This document shows positions 17,284-26,145 of a DNA stretch of 64,000 nt, piece after piece. Numbering within the stretch: the stretch's first letter is position 1; the number at the start of each line of letters is the position of its first letter. The DNA is taken from the NCBI GenBank assembly GCA_020634555.1, contig JACKBK010000005.1, positions 62,001 through 126,000 on the forward strand, in the 5' to 3' direction. The stretch is from Caldilineae bacterium (lineage in GTDB: Bacteria; Chloroflexota; Anaerolineae; JAAEKA01). The notes below the pieces were generated by a model, which saw only the letters and a program-made list of their open reading frames with translations, made no database searches and was not told where the DNA came from. Both the position numbers and the translations under genes were made by a program.

Positions 17284-17373
17284 GAGTTCTTCTTCGTTCG
17301 GGGTAACTACACCGTAAACAGAAATCTGGACAGGATTACGCTTCTTGTTCGTGATGCCGTTTCTGATCCTGTG

Positions 17374-17654
17374 AGTAACTACTCAGCCCTCACTGTTGCG
17401 TCACTCCCGCGGACCCATACGCCTCGCTCCTGGGCGCAAGCAGGGCGGGAGTCTAGCGCCTGTGACGACGTGGATTCCCGCCTGCCTAGAAACGACTACG
17501 GAGAGATTCTTCACTAGCGGCTCGACCTTATGCAGGACGTGTGCTCGACCCGCTCACGGCGCAGCGCCAGTGACAGTGAAGAAGTTTCTTGCCACGGCGC
17601 ATGCCGTCTGTGAGGGCATTGGGTACTCCGCGGGAGTGACGGGTGAGCAGTTAC
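17374..17654. repeat. ATTCCCG-type repeat, long copy
   Basis: The left end AGTAACTACTCAGCC and the right end (GTGACGGGTGAGCAGTTAC) match the two ends of the compact 108-bp copy at 54886-54993. Relative to that copy it contains two extra stretches, one of them about 130 bp with GAGAGATTCTTCACTAG. It sits in the gap between the importer's binding-protein and ATPase genes, so it may affect read-through. I see nothing else in the 495-bp gap. Confidence 0.65.
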
Positions 17655-17778
17655 CCTGTCGAAACCTAAAATGAGGCTCTCACCAAAAGGAGAATATTCC
17701 GGTCGGTGAGAGCCTCACGTGCGTCTGGTCGGTGGCAGCAATGTCAAGAACCGCCCTGACAAGCTCTGCTGGCGTTGA

Positions 17779-19098
17779 TTATTCCAGAATGTTCGTGCCT
17801 TTCAGATCGAAGTTGAACAGCGACAGCAAGAACGCATCTGTCGGCACTTCATCTGCTGCCTTGACAACCTCGCCCTCGGCTGGCACCGGGGTATCCGCCA
17901 GATCCAGGCCGGTGCCGTTGCTGACGAACTCGTGGGCTGTGAAGGGATCCCACTCGCCGGCCATCATCTGCTCGCGGCGCATCTTGACCAGATCGACGAT
18001 CTCTTGCGGGATCATCGGCAGTGCCTTGGGGCTGATGGCGTCCACGCCCACTTTGCCATCGTTCATGATGTCCACCGTGGCCTCTTCCGTGCCGTCGGCC
18101 AGCGACATCGAGCGGTCCATGCCGTAGTACAGCACCGGATCAGTTGCAGCACCGGCCATTCGATCCTGGATGATCTGATCGTAGAGGACCTCCCAGCGGG
18201 TGTCAAACGAGACGGCCACCGTGTCGGTGTCCGACCAGCCGTATTCTCCAACCACGTCCATGTCCTTGCCCACGTACCAGATGCCCTTTTCCGTGGCGAC
18301 ATCCAGCGGTGAGCCGGAGTCGGTCTGCTGGGTCAGCACATCGACATCGTACTGGTCGACCAGCGTTGTGGCGATCTCACGCTCTTCCGGCGGCAGGAAC
18401 CAGTCACCGGCGTACTTCACGTAGACGTTGACGTCCTTGCCCAGCATCTCGGCGGCATCCTGTACACCGAGAACGAAACCGGCGGTCCGGCGGATCACCT
18501 GAACCGTGGGGAAGGCTGAGACGATGCCGATGTTGCCGGTCTCAGTCAGCGCGCCGGCAATCAGGCCCTCCAGATAGAGCGCCTGGTACTGGCGCGGGAA
18601 GAGACGGATGAAGTTCTCCTTGGTGCTGAGGTCGCTGGCGACGATGGAAACAAAATCGACGTCCGGGTACTTGTCGGCGATGTCCTTCAGCGGCAGTCCC
18701 ATGAACTCGGCGTTGCCGACGACGATGTCCGCGCCTTCGGAGATCATATCCTCGGCGTAGGGAACCGAGAGGTCCGGGCTGACCTCCTCGCGGTAGACGT
18801 AGTCTACGTTGGGATACTTCTCGGCCAGCCGCTTGCCGGCCCGATCGTGCGCGCCTGACCAGGTGGTTCCTTCGATGATGCTGAAGTGCTCGATGGCGAG
18901 GGTGATATCCTCATCGGCTGGCATGGCCGCGGCGGCCTCTTCAGCAGTCGGCTCGGCAGCCTGTTCAGCTTCCTGTCCGCTGTCGGCGGCGGGAGCGGCG
19001 GTCGGCTCGGTAGCGGGCGCTGCAGCAGGTTGGCAGGCTGCCATCAGCAGACTCGCGAAGATCAGCAGCACCAGCAGCAGACTGAGCTTCTTGTTCAT
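17779..19098 (-). CDS. BMP-family substrate-binding lipoprotein (439 aa)
   Basis: The start is at 19098, where AAGGAG lies 9 bases upstream and the product begins with a lipoprotein signal (LLLVLLIFASLLMAAC, lipobox LMAAC). A low-complexity Ala/Thr/Glu linker follows. Then comes the Bmp/Med fold: YVYREEVSPDLSVPYAEDMI, ADIVVGNAEFMG, GNIGIVSAFPTVQV and the hinge strand GIWYVGKDMD. It captures the solute outside the membrane for the ABC importer encoded next. Characterised Bmp proteins bind nucleosides; related ones bind autoinducer-like or sulfonate ligands, so the substrate remains open. Confidence 0.88.
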   Translation of the reverse strand: MNKKLSLLLVLLIFASLLMAACQPAAAPATEPTAAPAADSGQEAEQAAEPTAEEAAAAMPADEDITLAIEHFSIIEGTTWSGAHDRAGKRLAEKYPNVDYVYREEVSPDLSVPYAEDMISEGADIVVGNAEFMGLPLKDIADKYPDVDFVSIVASDLSTKENFIRLFPRQYQALYLEGLIAGALTETGNIGIVSAFPTVQVIRRTAGFVLGVQDAAEMLGKDVNVYVKYAGDWFLPPEEREIATTLVDQYDVDVLTQQTDSGSPLDVATEKGIWYVGKDMDVVGEYGWSDTDTVAVSFDTRWEVLYDQIIQDRMAGAATDPVLYYGMDRSMSLADGTEEATVDIMNDGKVGVDAISPKALPMIPQEIVDLVKMRREQMMAGEWDPFTAHEFVSNGTGLDLADTPVPAEGEVVKAADEVPTDAFLLSLFNFDLKGTNILE

Positions 19099-19368
19099 AG
19101 GTTTCTTCTCCTTTTCGTGGCGTGCAAATGGGTGGGTCGAAAACCGAACGGTTATGCAGAAATGCCGCGGGAGGGCGTTCTCACTGAACGTGCTGAGAGG
19201 AGACCACTCCGCTGCAGTCAAGCCGAGGACAAGATTAAAACGTCGATAGGCGGTGTCTTGACGAGGTAACGGCCGACGCCGGTCGGATATCAATGAATAG
19301 CGCCAGGGGCCGGGCGCAAAAGGAGCCCACATTGACAGCGATTATCAGCGCTGAAGAATGCCACTGTG

Positions 19369-19397
19369 ATTATAAGCAAAGGCTGGTAGCTTGTCAA
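19369..19397 (-). promoter_or_regulatory. Consensus sigma-70 promoter of the importer operon
   Basis: On the minus strand TTGACA (19392-19397), a 17-base spacer and TATAAT (19369-19374) match both consensus hexamers exactly. The predicted transcript start near 19362 gives a leader of about 260 bases before the binding-protein gene. I could not find a recognised riboswitch fold in that leader. Confidence 0.8.
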
Positions 19398-19464
19398 TCG
19401 CATTTCGCAATGAAAACGCCCGCACACATCGGTCTGCGTACGGGCATTGTAGCTGCACAGCGCC

Positions 19465-19550
19465 AGACTTCGGAAGTCGCCGCCTGCGTGCTCGACTTGG
19501 TTCAACAGGCCGGGGGTCTTTCTACCCTGTTTCGGCGACTTCCGAAGTCT
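19465..19550. repeat. Hairpin repeat family H, copy 2
   Basis: The same 18-bp inverted arms as at 13558 enclose a different centre. The right part lies inside the 3' end of the adjacent monooxygenase gene and supplies its last codons and stop. Confidence 0.85.
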
Positions 19551-19860
19551 GGTCTTCAGTGCTGGTGACAACCTCGAACATTTCGAACTGATTGCGACCG
19601 GTGTATGCTTCCGGCGGCAGGCTGCCGGAACGGGCGTGTCCCTGCTTGAACGCATCGGAGTTGACCCAGGCGTCGAAGTGTTCTTTCGACTCCCAGTAGG
19701 TCAGCACGATGTATGGGGTGTCTGGCGTGGCAGGCCGCAGCACATAATTGGCGACGAATCCCGGCATGTTGTCTACCAGACCGGCCCGGTTGGCAAAACG
19801 GGCCTCAAAAGCATCGGCGAATTCAGGGTTGACGGGAATGCGGTTGGCGGTGACGATCAT
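19522..19860 (-). CDS. Antibiotic-biosynthesis/heme-monooxygenase-like protein (112 aa)
   Basis: This is a small ferredoxin-like ABM domain. It has NRIPVNPEFADAFEARF, MPGFVANYVLRP, YIVLTYWESKEHFDAW and a following H (GHARSG), matching the pattern of IsdG/HmoA-type heme-degrading proteins, whose His binds heme. A good AAGGAGA site precedes the ATG. The last dozen residues (DQTSEVAETG) are encoded by the hairpin repeat, so the natural C-terminus has been replaced or extended by the element. The neighbour is a DtxR-type regulator, which supports an iron or heme role. Other ABM enzymes act on quinones, so the substrate is uncertain. Confidence 0.8.
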   Translation of the reverse strand: MIVTANRIPVNPEFADAFEARFANRAGLVDNMPGFVANYVLRPATPDTPYIVLTYWESKEHFDAWVNSDAFKQGHARSGSLPPEAYTGRNQFEMFEVVTSTEDQTSEVAETG

Positions 19861-19963
19861 GGGTATCTCCTTGGGGCAACCTGTCTTGCAGGTCGTCGTG
19901 GTTGGTCAGATCTTTGTTGGGCGCGTTGATCTCGTTCAACGACCAGACGGCCGGGTTCAGAGG

Positions 19964-20689
19964 TTAAGCTTCGCCAGTGTCGGCAGGGACAGTGAGCAAG
20001 GGTTCCTCTTCCGGCGAGCGTACGCGTGTCACCTCGATCAGTTCTACCAGCTCAGCAGCCAGCGAAATCTGTCCCGATGGTGCTTGCAGCAGCATTGAGC
20101 CGTCGGGTCCTGTTGCCAGCGTGCGCAGAATTGCACCTGCGCCAACTCCCTGCATACGCAAGAAGGTCCGCGTCGTGTCGTCGCCACCGACACTCACCAC
20201 TTGCCCGAGGTGGCCGGCCGGTATCTGTATCAACGGCATGCGCGGCCGGTGGACCACTGATCCCACACTGGCGGGGATTGTCTCACCCTGGGGACTCAGG
20301 ACCGGGTTGCCGAGATAGCTTGACAGCCGCTCGGCCAGCATGTCTGGCGTGACGTGTTCGAAGCGGCAGGCCATTTCCTCGGCTAGCTGCGGCTCCATCC
20401 CGAGCTTCTCGGCCAGGAAGACCTCCCACAGCCGGCGTTTGCGCAATACTCGCAGCGCCACCGACTCGCCGTGCAGCGTCAGAGTCACGCCGCGATACGG
20501 TTCGTAGATCACAACGTCGCGCTCGGCCAACTTGCGGCACATCTGGTTGGCAGACACCGGCGAAACAGCCAGTTCCTCTGCCAGAACTGAGATTGGAACC
20601 GGCTTGTCGCCGTCCTGCAAGAGCGCGATGCGCAGGAGGTACATCTCCACGCTTTCGCTCAACGGCTCAGATGTGTTATGGTCATCCAT
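19964..20689 (-). CDS. DtxR/MntR-family metal-dependent regulator (241 aa)
   Basis: Residues 1-70 form a winged helix (VSPVSANQMCRKLAERDVVIYEPYRGVTLT). Residues 75-140 form the dimerisation/metal domain (FEHVTPDMLAERL), and a FeoA-like SH3 domain follows (LGQVVSVGGDDTTRTFLRMQG). The DtxR primary site C-x2-E-H is present as CRFEH. The ancillary-site His of the usual RKHR motif is R here (RKRRLWE), and the second His is E (LAEEMACR), so metal choice may differ. It lies 103 bases upstream of the heme-monooxygenase-like gene on the same strand, suggesting co-expression. It likely represses transporters when iron or manganese is high. Confidence 0.87.
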   Translation of the reverse strand: MDDHNTSEPLSESVEMYLLRIALLQDGDKPVPISVLAEELAVSPVSANQMCRKLAERDVVIYEPYRGVTLTLHGESVALRVLRKRRLWEVFLAEKLGMEPQLAEEMACRFEHVTPDMLAERLSSYLGNPVLSPQGETIPASVGSVVHRPRMPLIQIPAGHLGQVVSVGGDDTTRTFLRMQGVGAGAILRTLATGPDGSMLLQAPSGQISLAAELVELIEVTRVRSPEEEPLLTVPADTGEA

Positions 20690-20723
20690 AAAATATCAAC
20701 CTCAAGTCTTTAGGCTGGCCTTG

Positions 20724-20752
20724 ATGTTACTGTCTTGTGCATTATGTGTCAA
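20724..20752 (-). promoter_or_regulatory. Candidate promoter of the DtxR-type gene
   Basis: TTGACA (20747-20752) and TAACAT (20724-20729) are on the minus strand with a 17-base spacer. The -35 is perfect and the -10 matches 4 of 6 bases. It lies about 35 bases from the start codon. Confidence 0.6.
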
Positions 20753-20760
20753 ATCCAGGG

Positions 20761-20975
20761 GTGAAGACGTGAAACGTGAAACGGTGCCAGCTTGACTTGG
20801 TCAATTGGGTGCATTCAAAGCAAGTTGGTATCCAGGTCGTCGGAAGTCGCCGGTTGAAGCTGCTCCAGATCGGTGACAACAGAGTACGTTCGTTGGCACG
20901 GCGCGGCAACTTCCGAAGTCTCATCGGTTCACCTGGTTTGAACAACCCCAATCGTTTCACGTTTCACGTCTTCAC
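20761..20975. repeat. Hairpin repeat family H, copy 3, inside a long inverted repeat
   Basis: The repeat core (20838-20921) has arms CGGAAGTCGCCG and CGGCAACTTCCGAAG with a few mismatches, so it is a decayed copy. It is enclosed by a perfect 23-bp inverted repeat built from GTGAAACGT units (20761-20783 and 20953-20975). Confidence 0.75.
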
Positions 20976-21203
20976 GTTTCACGCCTCACGTTTCACGCGC
21001 ATCCTGAACATTTCGACCACTGCCATCATGTAAACAATGGATGCACAACCGACCGCTCCGTGCTGCCATCAACGCAAGCATTCGTCCCACAGGCAGCCGG
21101 CAGCGCAAGTCGTGCAGTTGAACTTATCGAGAATCGTTTGTTTGGGGTTAACGAAGCGCTGCGATGTCGGATAGTCCAACAACGCGGCCAGGATTGGTAA
21201 AAG
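20976..21203. other. Intergenic region upstream of the PA14 protein
   Basis: Apart from further CACGTTTCACG units near 20976-20998 I see no gene, tRNA or terminator. Confidence 0.35.
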
Positions 21204-23813
21204 ATGACAAGCAACAGACCATTGTTCTATGTTCTGCTGATCGCTGCCTTCACTGTACTCATCATCGCTGTCGCGCTGGTCGGCTACAACCTGCTCTCCC
21301 TGGCGTTCGGCCAGCCGCCGACGCCGACACCCGCGGCAACTGCTGCCCCGGGCGCAACACTGACAGCGACTGCCACCGTGCCCGTTGATGTCGCTTCGCC
21401 CACGCCGCCGGCAACGGTTACTCCCACCGCGTCGCCGTTGCCCGGAACGCCGTCCGTTCCTGAGGTCACTGTGGTGGCCGATCTGCTCAACGTACGCTCC
21501 GGTCCGGGATTGACCTTCGATGTGTTGGCAACCGTGCCCGCCGGCATGGTCTTCCGCGCGGAGGGGCGGACCGAGGACGGCCTCTGGCTGCTGGTCTGCT
21601 GCGTCGGCGAACAATGGGGCTGGGTTGCCAATACCGCCGAAACGGTATCGATTAACTTCAACCTGCTGATTCTTCCGGTGGTGACAATTCCGCTGCCTGT
21701 AGCCACCAACACGCCGCTGCCGACCTGGACGCCGGTTTCGTTGCCGACCGCGACGCCGGTTCCTCCACCGCCGACCTGGACGCCAATCCCTACCTGGACA
21801 CCGTGGTGGCCGACCGCGACGCCAGTTCCCCCGTCGCCAACAGCGACACCTGCCCCTGGCGGCGCCTGGCTGGGCGCGTACTTCAACAACAGCGATCTGC
21901 TGGGCACGCCGGCCATGGTGCGCAACGATCCGGCGGTGTGGTTCAATTGGGGGTTTGGCAGCCCCGCGCCCGGCATCAACAACGATTTCTTCAGCGTCCG
22001 TTGGACCAGCAACCAATGGTTCGACGAGGGAGACTATCTCTTTGAGGCGCGTGTCGACGATGGTGTACGTGTTTGGGTGGACAACGTACAGGTTATCAAC
22101 GCCTGGCAGGACGGTGGCGTCCGTACCGTTTCAGGAACGCGCACGCTGGCTGCCGGCTGGCACGCGGTACGCGTCGAATACTTCGAGCGCACCGGCGAGG
22201 CGCTGATTGAGCTCGCGTGGCAGCGCCAGCAGTACTTCCCTGAATGGAAGGGCGAATATTACAGCAATCCCAACCTGGCCGGCACGCCAATCCTGGTGCG
22301 CAACGACATCGCGATCGCCTTTGACTGGGGCCTTGGTAGCCCGGCGCCCGGCATTCCCGCGGACAACTTCAGCGTGCGTTGGACGCGCAATTTCTACTTC
22401 CTGGAATCTGCCACCTACCGCTTTGTTGTGCGCGTTGACGACGGGGCGCGGGTATTGGTGGATAACGCCGTGGTCATGGATGGCTGGACCGACGGTCCGG
22501 CGCGCGACTATGTGGTGGAGCGTTGGTACGACGCCGGCTGGCACAAAATCGAGGTGCAATACTACGAGCGTTTCGGCAAGGCGTTGATCTTCTTTAACTG
22601 GGCGCCTGTGCAGCCGACTGTGTCCCCGGTCACGGCAACGCCGACCGCGACCGCATCGCGCACACCGACGCCCCAACCAACCTGGACGTCGACTCCCCCC
22701 GCGACGCCGACGAGCACCGCGACGCGTCCGGCGACGACAACACCGACCGCGACACCAACGGCAACCGGCGGCGGCAGCGAACCAACTGCGACGCCTACCG
22801 CGACAGCCACCATGACATGGACGCCAACGGCTACATCCACGGCCAGCGCAACGCCCACGTCGTCCGTCACCGGCACGTCCACGCCGACGACAACACTCAG
22901 CGCCACCGCGACCCCGACCAGCGAGTTCACTGCAACGCCGACACCCACCGATCCTGGCAGCGAGCCAAGCGCGACGCCCTCTCCTACACCGACCGAGGAT
23001 CTGACAGCTACGCCGACGCATACCGCCACGGCGACGGCTACACCGACCGACGAGGTTACTGCAACACCAACACCGACCGCGACAGCTACCGCGACGAGAA
23101 CTGCCACGCCTACCGAAGAAGCAACAGAGACACCCACGCGGACGGCTACCGCGACCTCAACCAGCCAACCGACTGCGACGAGAACGCGCACCGCGACTGC
23201 AACGCCTACAGACGAATCAACGGAGACACCGACGGCTACATCGACGAGGACGCCAACTGCGACCAGCGAACCGATCGACACGGTAACGCCAACTCGCACA
23301 TCGACTGCTACCGCGTCGGCTACATCGACCGCCACCGGCACGCCAACACCGACGGCAACATCCATTTTCACGACGCGTCCGACTCGCACACCAACGCCGC
23401 CCGGCAAGCCAACGCCGCCGTCGATCCAGCCCGGCATCGTTGTTTCACCGACCACAGGTTACATCGGCACAACGGCCATCGTTACCGGGACGAACTGGAC
23501 GCCGCGCGACCGAATTACCCTCACGATTGTGGCCGCCGGTGCGGACTCCGCTGAACAACCACCCGTCCTGGCTCGTGTAAGAAGTGATCGATTTGGCCGG
23601 TTCAGCGTTGACATCACGATTCCGCTAAACAGAGTTCTGCTGAGCCAAAGACTGGTCTGGATAGTGGCGACCAACAGCACAGGACGCATGACTGCCGCAG
23701 CACCCTTTGCGATCCGGCAGCCCGACGGCGATGTCCCGATCCCACTGGAGACGCCACTGCCTGACAGCGAAAACCTGCCCGGCGACTCGCAACAAGATTC
23801 GAGCGGCGGTTGA
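21204..23813 (+). CDS. Membrane-anchored surface protein with SH3b, two PA14 domains and a Thr/Pro stalk (869 aa)
   Basis: A single N-terminal transmembrane helix (FYVLLIAAFTVLIIAVAL) is followed by a Thr/Pro linker. Next is a bacterial SH3 domain (LLNVRSGPGLTFDVLATVPAG) at about 90-160. Two PA14-like beta-barrel domains follow (WLGAYFNNSDLLG and WKGEYYSNPNLAG, both with RVDDGVRVWVDN-type strands), at about 215-345 and 350-475. A Thr/Pro-rich stretch of about 230 residues (TATPT units) then acts as a stalk. A terminal immunoglobulin-like domain (PTTGYIGTTAIVTGTNWTP) ends the protein. PA14 domains bind carbohydrates; a role in surface glycan binding is inferred. Antisense frames across the stalk are artefacts of its composition. 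Confidence 0.87.
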   Translation: MTSNRPLFYVLLIAAFTVLIIAVALVGYNLLSLAFGQPPTPTPAATAAPGATLTATATVPVDVASPTPPATVTPTASPLPGTPSVPEVTVVADLLNVRSGPGLTFDVLATVPAGMVFRAEGRTEDGLWLLVCCVGEQWGWVANTAETVSINFNLLILPVVTIPLPVATNTPLPTWTPVSLPTATPVPPPPTWTPIPTWTPWWPTATPVPPSPTATPAPGGAWLGAYFNNSDLLGTPAMVRNDPAVWFNWGFGSPAPGINNDFFSVRWTSNQWFDEGDYLFEARVDDGVRVWVDNVQVINAWQDGGVRTVSGTRTLAAGWHAVRVEYFERTGEALIELAWQRQQYFPEWKGEYYSNPNLAGTPILVRNDIAIAFDWGLGSPAPGIPADNFSVRWTRNFYFLESATYRFVVRVDDGARVLVDNAVVMDGWTDGPARDYVVERWYDAGWHKIEVQYYERFGKALIFFNWAPVQPTVSPVTATPTATASRTPTPQPTWTSTPPATPTSTATRPATTTPTATPTATGGGSEPTATPTATATMTWTPTATSTASATPTSSVTGTSTPTTTLSATATPTSEFTATPTPTDPGSEPSATPSPTPTEDLTATPTHTATATATPTDEVTATPTPTATATATRTATPTEEATETPTRTATATSTSQPTATRTRTATATPTDESTETPTATSTRTPTATSEPIDTVTPTRTSTATASATSTATGTPTPTATSIFTTRPTRTPTPPGKPTPPSIQPGIVVSPTTGYIGTTAIVTGTNWTPRDRITLTIVAAGADSAEQPPVLARVRSDRFGRFSVDITIPLNRVLLSQRLVWIVATNSTGRMTAAAPFAIRQPDGDVPIPLETPLPDSENLPGDSQQDSSGG

Positions 23814-23889
23814 CAACAACCGATCAGCGGACAGTCACCTGCGAAAAGAGATGTGTACGACGAGGTATTGAGTTGAAGGAGTTATTGCT

Positions 23890-25434
23890 ATGCGATCATC
23901 GAGAATAGCACCATTTTTGGGAATAGTCATCATGGCAGCGGGCTTGCTGTTGGCGGGCGTCATCGCAGTTCCGGCGCTTGCTGAGGAGCTGGCCCCGCCC
24001 GCAGGCGCAAACATCACAGCGGTTTCCCCTGCACAGCCTGATCTGGTCATTGCTGCCGCGGGCACGACGATCTACCGCAGCCGCGACGGTGGCACGACGT
24101 GGCAAGAGACTGGCCAATTGGCAAGTCCGGCACGCTCGCTGGCGATGACCGCTGGCGACTCGCCGATCTTGCTGGCCGGAACGGCCACTGCCGGCATCTA
24201 TCGCAGTTTTGACGGCGGTGCAACCTGGCAAGCTGGCAACGAAGGGTTGGGCGTGACGCCCGGTGCGATTTTGGAAGTCAACGCTCTGGGTGTGGATTCG
24301 CAGGATCCGCGCATCGTCTATGCGGCCACGGGCTACCGGCTGGGAACGTCTACCGTACGCTTCACGCCTGCCGCGCTGCTGGTCAGTGTTGACGGCGGAG
24401 CGTCGTGGCTGCCGCTGGCGACCCTGCCGCTGAACAGCCCATACTTCACCAGTCTGGCAGCCGTAGCCGGACAGCCGCTTACCGTTGAGGCGATCGCTGA
24501 CGCCGGCAGTTCAAAAACCTACACCGTTGATGCCACATCTCTGACTGCATTGCTGCAAAGCGGCGATACATCGGCGACCCGGCAGGCTGCCGCAGCCCGG
24601 GCGCTGGGATTGCTGGGCGACTCGAACGCGATCGATACATTGCTAACAGCCGCGCAGAGCAGCGACCCGCGGCTGGCCAACGCTGCCATTGAGTCGCTGG
24701 GACTGCTGCACGCTGAGGCCGCAGTTCCGACCTTGACCAGCCTGCTTGCCGGGCCGGAAACAGCATCTCTGTCCACGGTTGCTGATGCACTGGCAGCCAT
24801 CGGCGGCCCTGAAGCGTTAGCGGCGTTGCACAGCGCGTTGGCCAGCGCCGAGATGACGCCGGCCCGTCATGCAGCCATGGGTGCGCTGGAGCGGTTGGGC
24901 AGCGAGGCTGTGCCGGGCCTGCTCGACCTGGCGGCCAACGAAAGCGGTGTCACTCAGCGCAACGCTGTCGAGATGCTGGGCTGGATCGCCGATCCTTCGG
25001 CCGTAGATGGTCTGGCGGTTGCCTTGGAAGCATCTGACCCGGCCGTACGTGCCCAGGCAGCCTGGGCGTTAGGCGAAACACTGGCTACTGTGGACGTGTC
25101 TGGCGCTGGCGAGATCGCGGCTCAACAGGCGCTGGCAACTGCAGCCACTGCTGATCTGAGCCCTGACGTGCGCATACACGCGACCCAGGCGTTGAGCCGG
25201 TTGCCGCAGCAGGCAGTTGTGGCAGCCAATCCATCCGGCAGCGATGCTGCGGCTGTGCCAGCCAGCTATACGCCGGTGGGCCAGCAGACGGGCTTGCATC
25301 TGCCGGGCTGGCTCACAACGGCCCTGCTCACACTGCGCTGGCTGATTCTGGGACTGGTGCTGGCAGCCATCGCAGGTCTGCCGTGGTTGCAGAACGTGCG
25401 TGGTCAGCGCCGCCGCAAGCATCCCAACGGATAA
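23890..25434 (+). CDS. Membrane-anchored Asp-box/HEAT-repeat protein (514 aa)
   Basis: AAGGAG lies 8 bases before the ATG. A signal-like N-terminus is followed by a sialidase-type Asp-box region (IYRSRDGGTTWQETGQ, then IYRSFDGGATWQAGN), as in exported beta-propellers. From about residue 220 there are HEAT or PBS-lyase-like helical repeats (ARALGLLGDSNAIDTLL and later copies). A C-terminal transmembrane helix ends in a basic tail (RGQRRRKH). It follows the PA14 protein by 76 bases and may share its transcript. The partner or ligand is unknown. Confidence 0.83.
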   Translation: MRSSRIAPFLGIVIMAAGLLLAGVIAVPALAEELAPPAGANITAVSPAQPDLVIAAAGTTIYRSRDGGTTWQETGQLASPARSLAMTAGDSPILLAGTATAGIYRSFDGGATWQAGNEGLGVTPGAILEVNALGVDSQDPRIVYAATGYRLGTSTVRFTPAALLVSVDGGASWLPLATLPLNSPYFTSLAAVAGQPLTVEAIADAGSSKTYTVDATSLTALLQSGDTSATRQAAAARALGLLGDSNAIDTLLTAAQSSDPRLANAAIESLGLLHAEAAVPTLTSLLAGPETASLSTVADALAAIGGPEALAALHSALASAEMTPARHAAMGALERLGSEAVPGLLDLAANESGVTQRNAVEMLGWIADPSAVDGLAVALEASDPAVRAQAAWALGETLATVDVSGAGEIAAQQALATAATADLSPDVRIHATQALSRLPQQAVVAANPSGSDAAAVPASYTPVGQQTGLHLPGWLTTALLTLRWLILGLVLAAIAGLPWLQNVRGQRRRKHPNG

Positions 25435-25548
25435 GGGGCGGTGGCAGCCACCAGACACAAGCCACAACGCACACTTGCCGATGTGTCGAGTTCCTCCGTA
25501 CCACTCGACCAGCCAACTGCGTAACTCCTAACCGAAAGCCTTGGTGTG

Positions 25549-25583
25549 AAACGGGTTCTCGCCTCCGGCGAGGGCCCGTTTTT
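25549..25583 (+). terminator. Intrinsic terminator after the HEAT-repeat gene
   Basis: The stem AAACGGG..CTCGCC / GGCGAG..CCCGTTT has a small internal bulge, a 3-base loop and a run of five T. It lies 115 bases after the stop. Confidence 0.75.
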
Positions 25584-25649
25584 AAGTTGCAATGGCAGCC
25601 AAATTCAGCGATCTGTGTGACTGCCGGCAGCGTGCGACTTACCAGGATT

Positions 25650-25680
25650 TTGCAGCAAACTTCCCAAATCCGCGTATAAT
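25650..25680 (+). promoter_or_regulatory. Candidate promoter facing the gene-remnant region
   Basis: TTGCAG (25650-25655) and a perfect TATAAT (25675-25680) have a 19-base spacer. It now drives only remnants. Confidence 0.45.
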
Positions 25681-25758
25681 TGAATGGCGTATTCCCCACG
25701 GCAACCCTGTCGATAACGCCCTGCCGCGGGCGATTGTCAGCGGCGTCTGATGTGCGCC

Positions 25759-25932
25759 ATGAATGTTCTCGTCCCCAATGATGAGCAACTGGTCTCCATC
25801 GACCAGGCCGACGCGTTTCGCCTGATCGCCGATTTCACCTACGACTGTGAGATGTGGCTTGGCCCGAACCGCGAGCTGCTCTACATCTCTCCCTCGTGTC
25901 TCCCTCGTGCGAACGTATTACCGGCTACCACC
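25759..25932 (+). pseudogene. Fragment of a PAS-domain sensor, frameshifted
   Basis: The frame reads as the start of a PAS domain (DCEMWLGPNRELLYISPSC). It is then broken by a tandem duplication of TCTCCCTCGTG; in the shifted frame the expected continuation CERITGYHP appears. No output domain remains. This is a 5' fragment of a signalling gene. Confidence 0.6.
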
Positions 25933-26145
25933 CACTGCTACGAGTTGGACCAACCGGAGCTTCTTGCATACAAAGACGCGATTCTGGACACAGCCGGCGC
26001 CAAGCCAAGCTGTGAGCGAACCCCTGTCGGCATCGATCTGACCGGACCGCGGCGGGATGCGTTGCTGGCCGCCGGGTTCGATGCGGACACGCCTGCCTGC
26101 TGGCTGCTGGAGGGCTTTCTCTTCTACCTGCCCAACGAGGTGGTA
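25933..26145 (+). pseudogene. Fragment of a leucine-carboxyl-methyltransferase-type SAM enzyme
   Basis: YELDQPELLAYKDAIL, then GIDLT and TPACWLLEGFLFYLP, match the middle of PPM1/LCM-family methyltransferases (the D-Q-P and EG-x-x-x-YL motifs). Both the N-terminal and C-terminal parts of the enzyme are missing. It is joined in frame to the PAS fragment, so automatic annotation would call one 145-residue protein. Confidence 0.6.

Noticed and set aside
19099..19362. Possible purine riboswitch before the nucleoside-type importer
   Set aside because: The conserved purine-aptamer loops could not be found in the leader.
22600..23450. Possible CRISPR or tandem array in the stalk region
   Set aside because: The repeats are irregular codon-level Thr/Pro units within one reading frame, without spacers.
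22562..23455. Minus-strand frame with repeating GVxVAVGV
   Set aside because: It is the reverse of the Thr/Pro stalk of the PA14 protein; the pattern comes from the repeat DNA.
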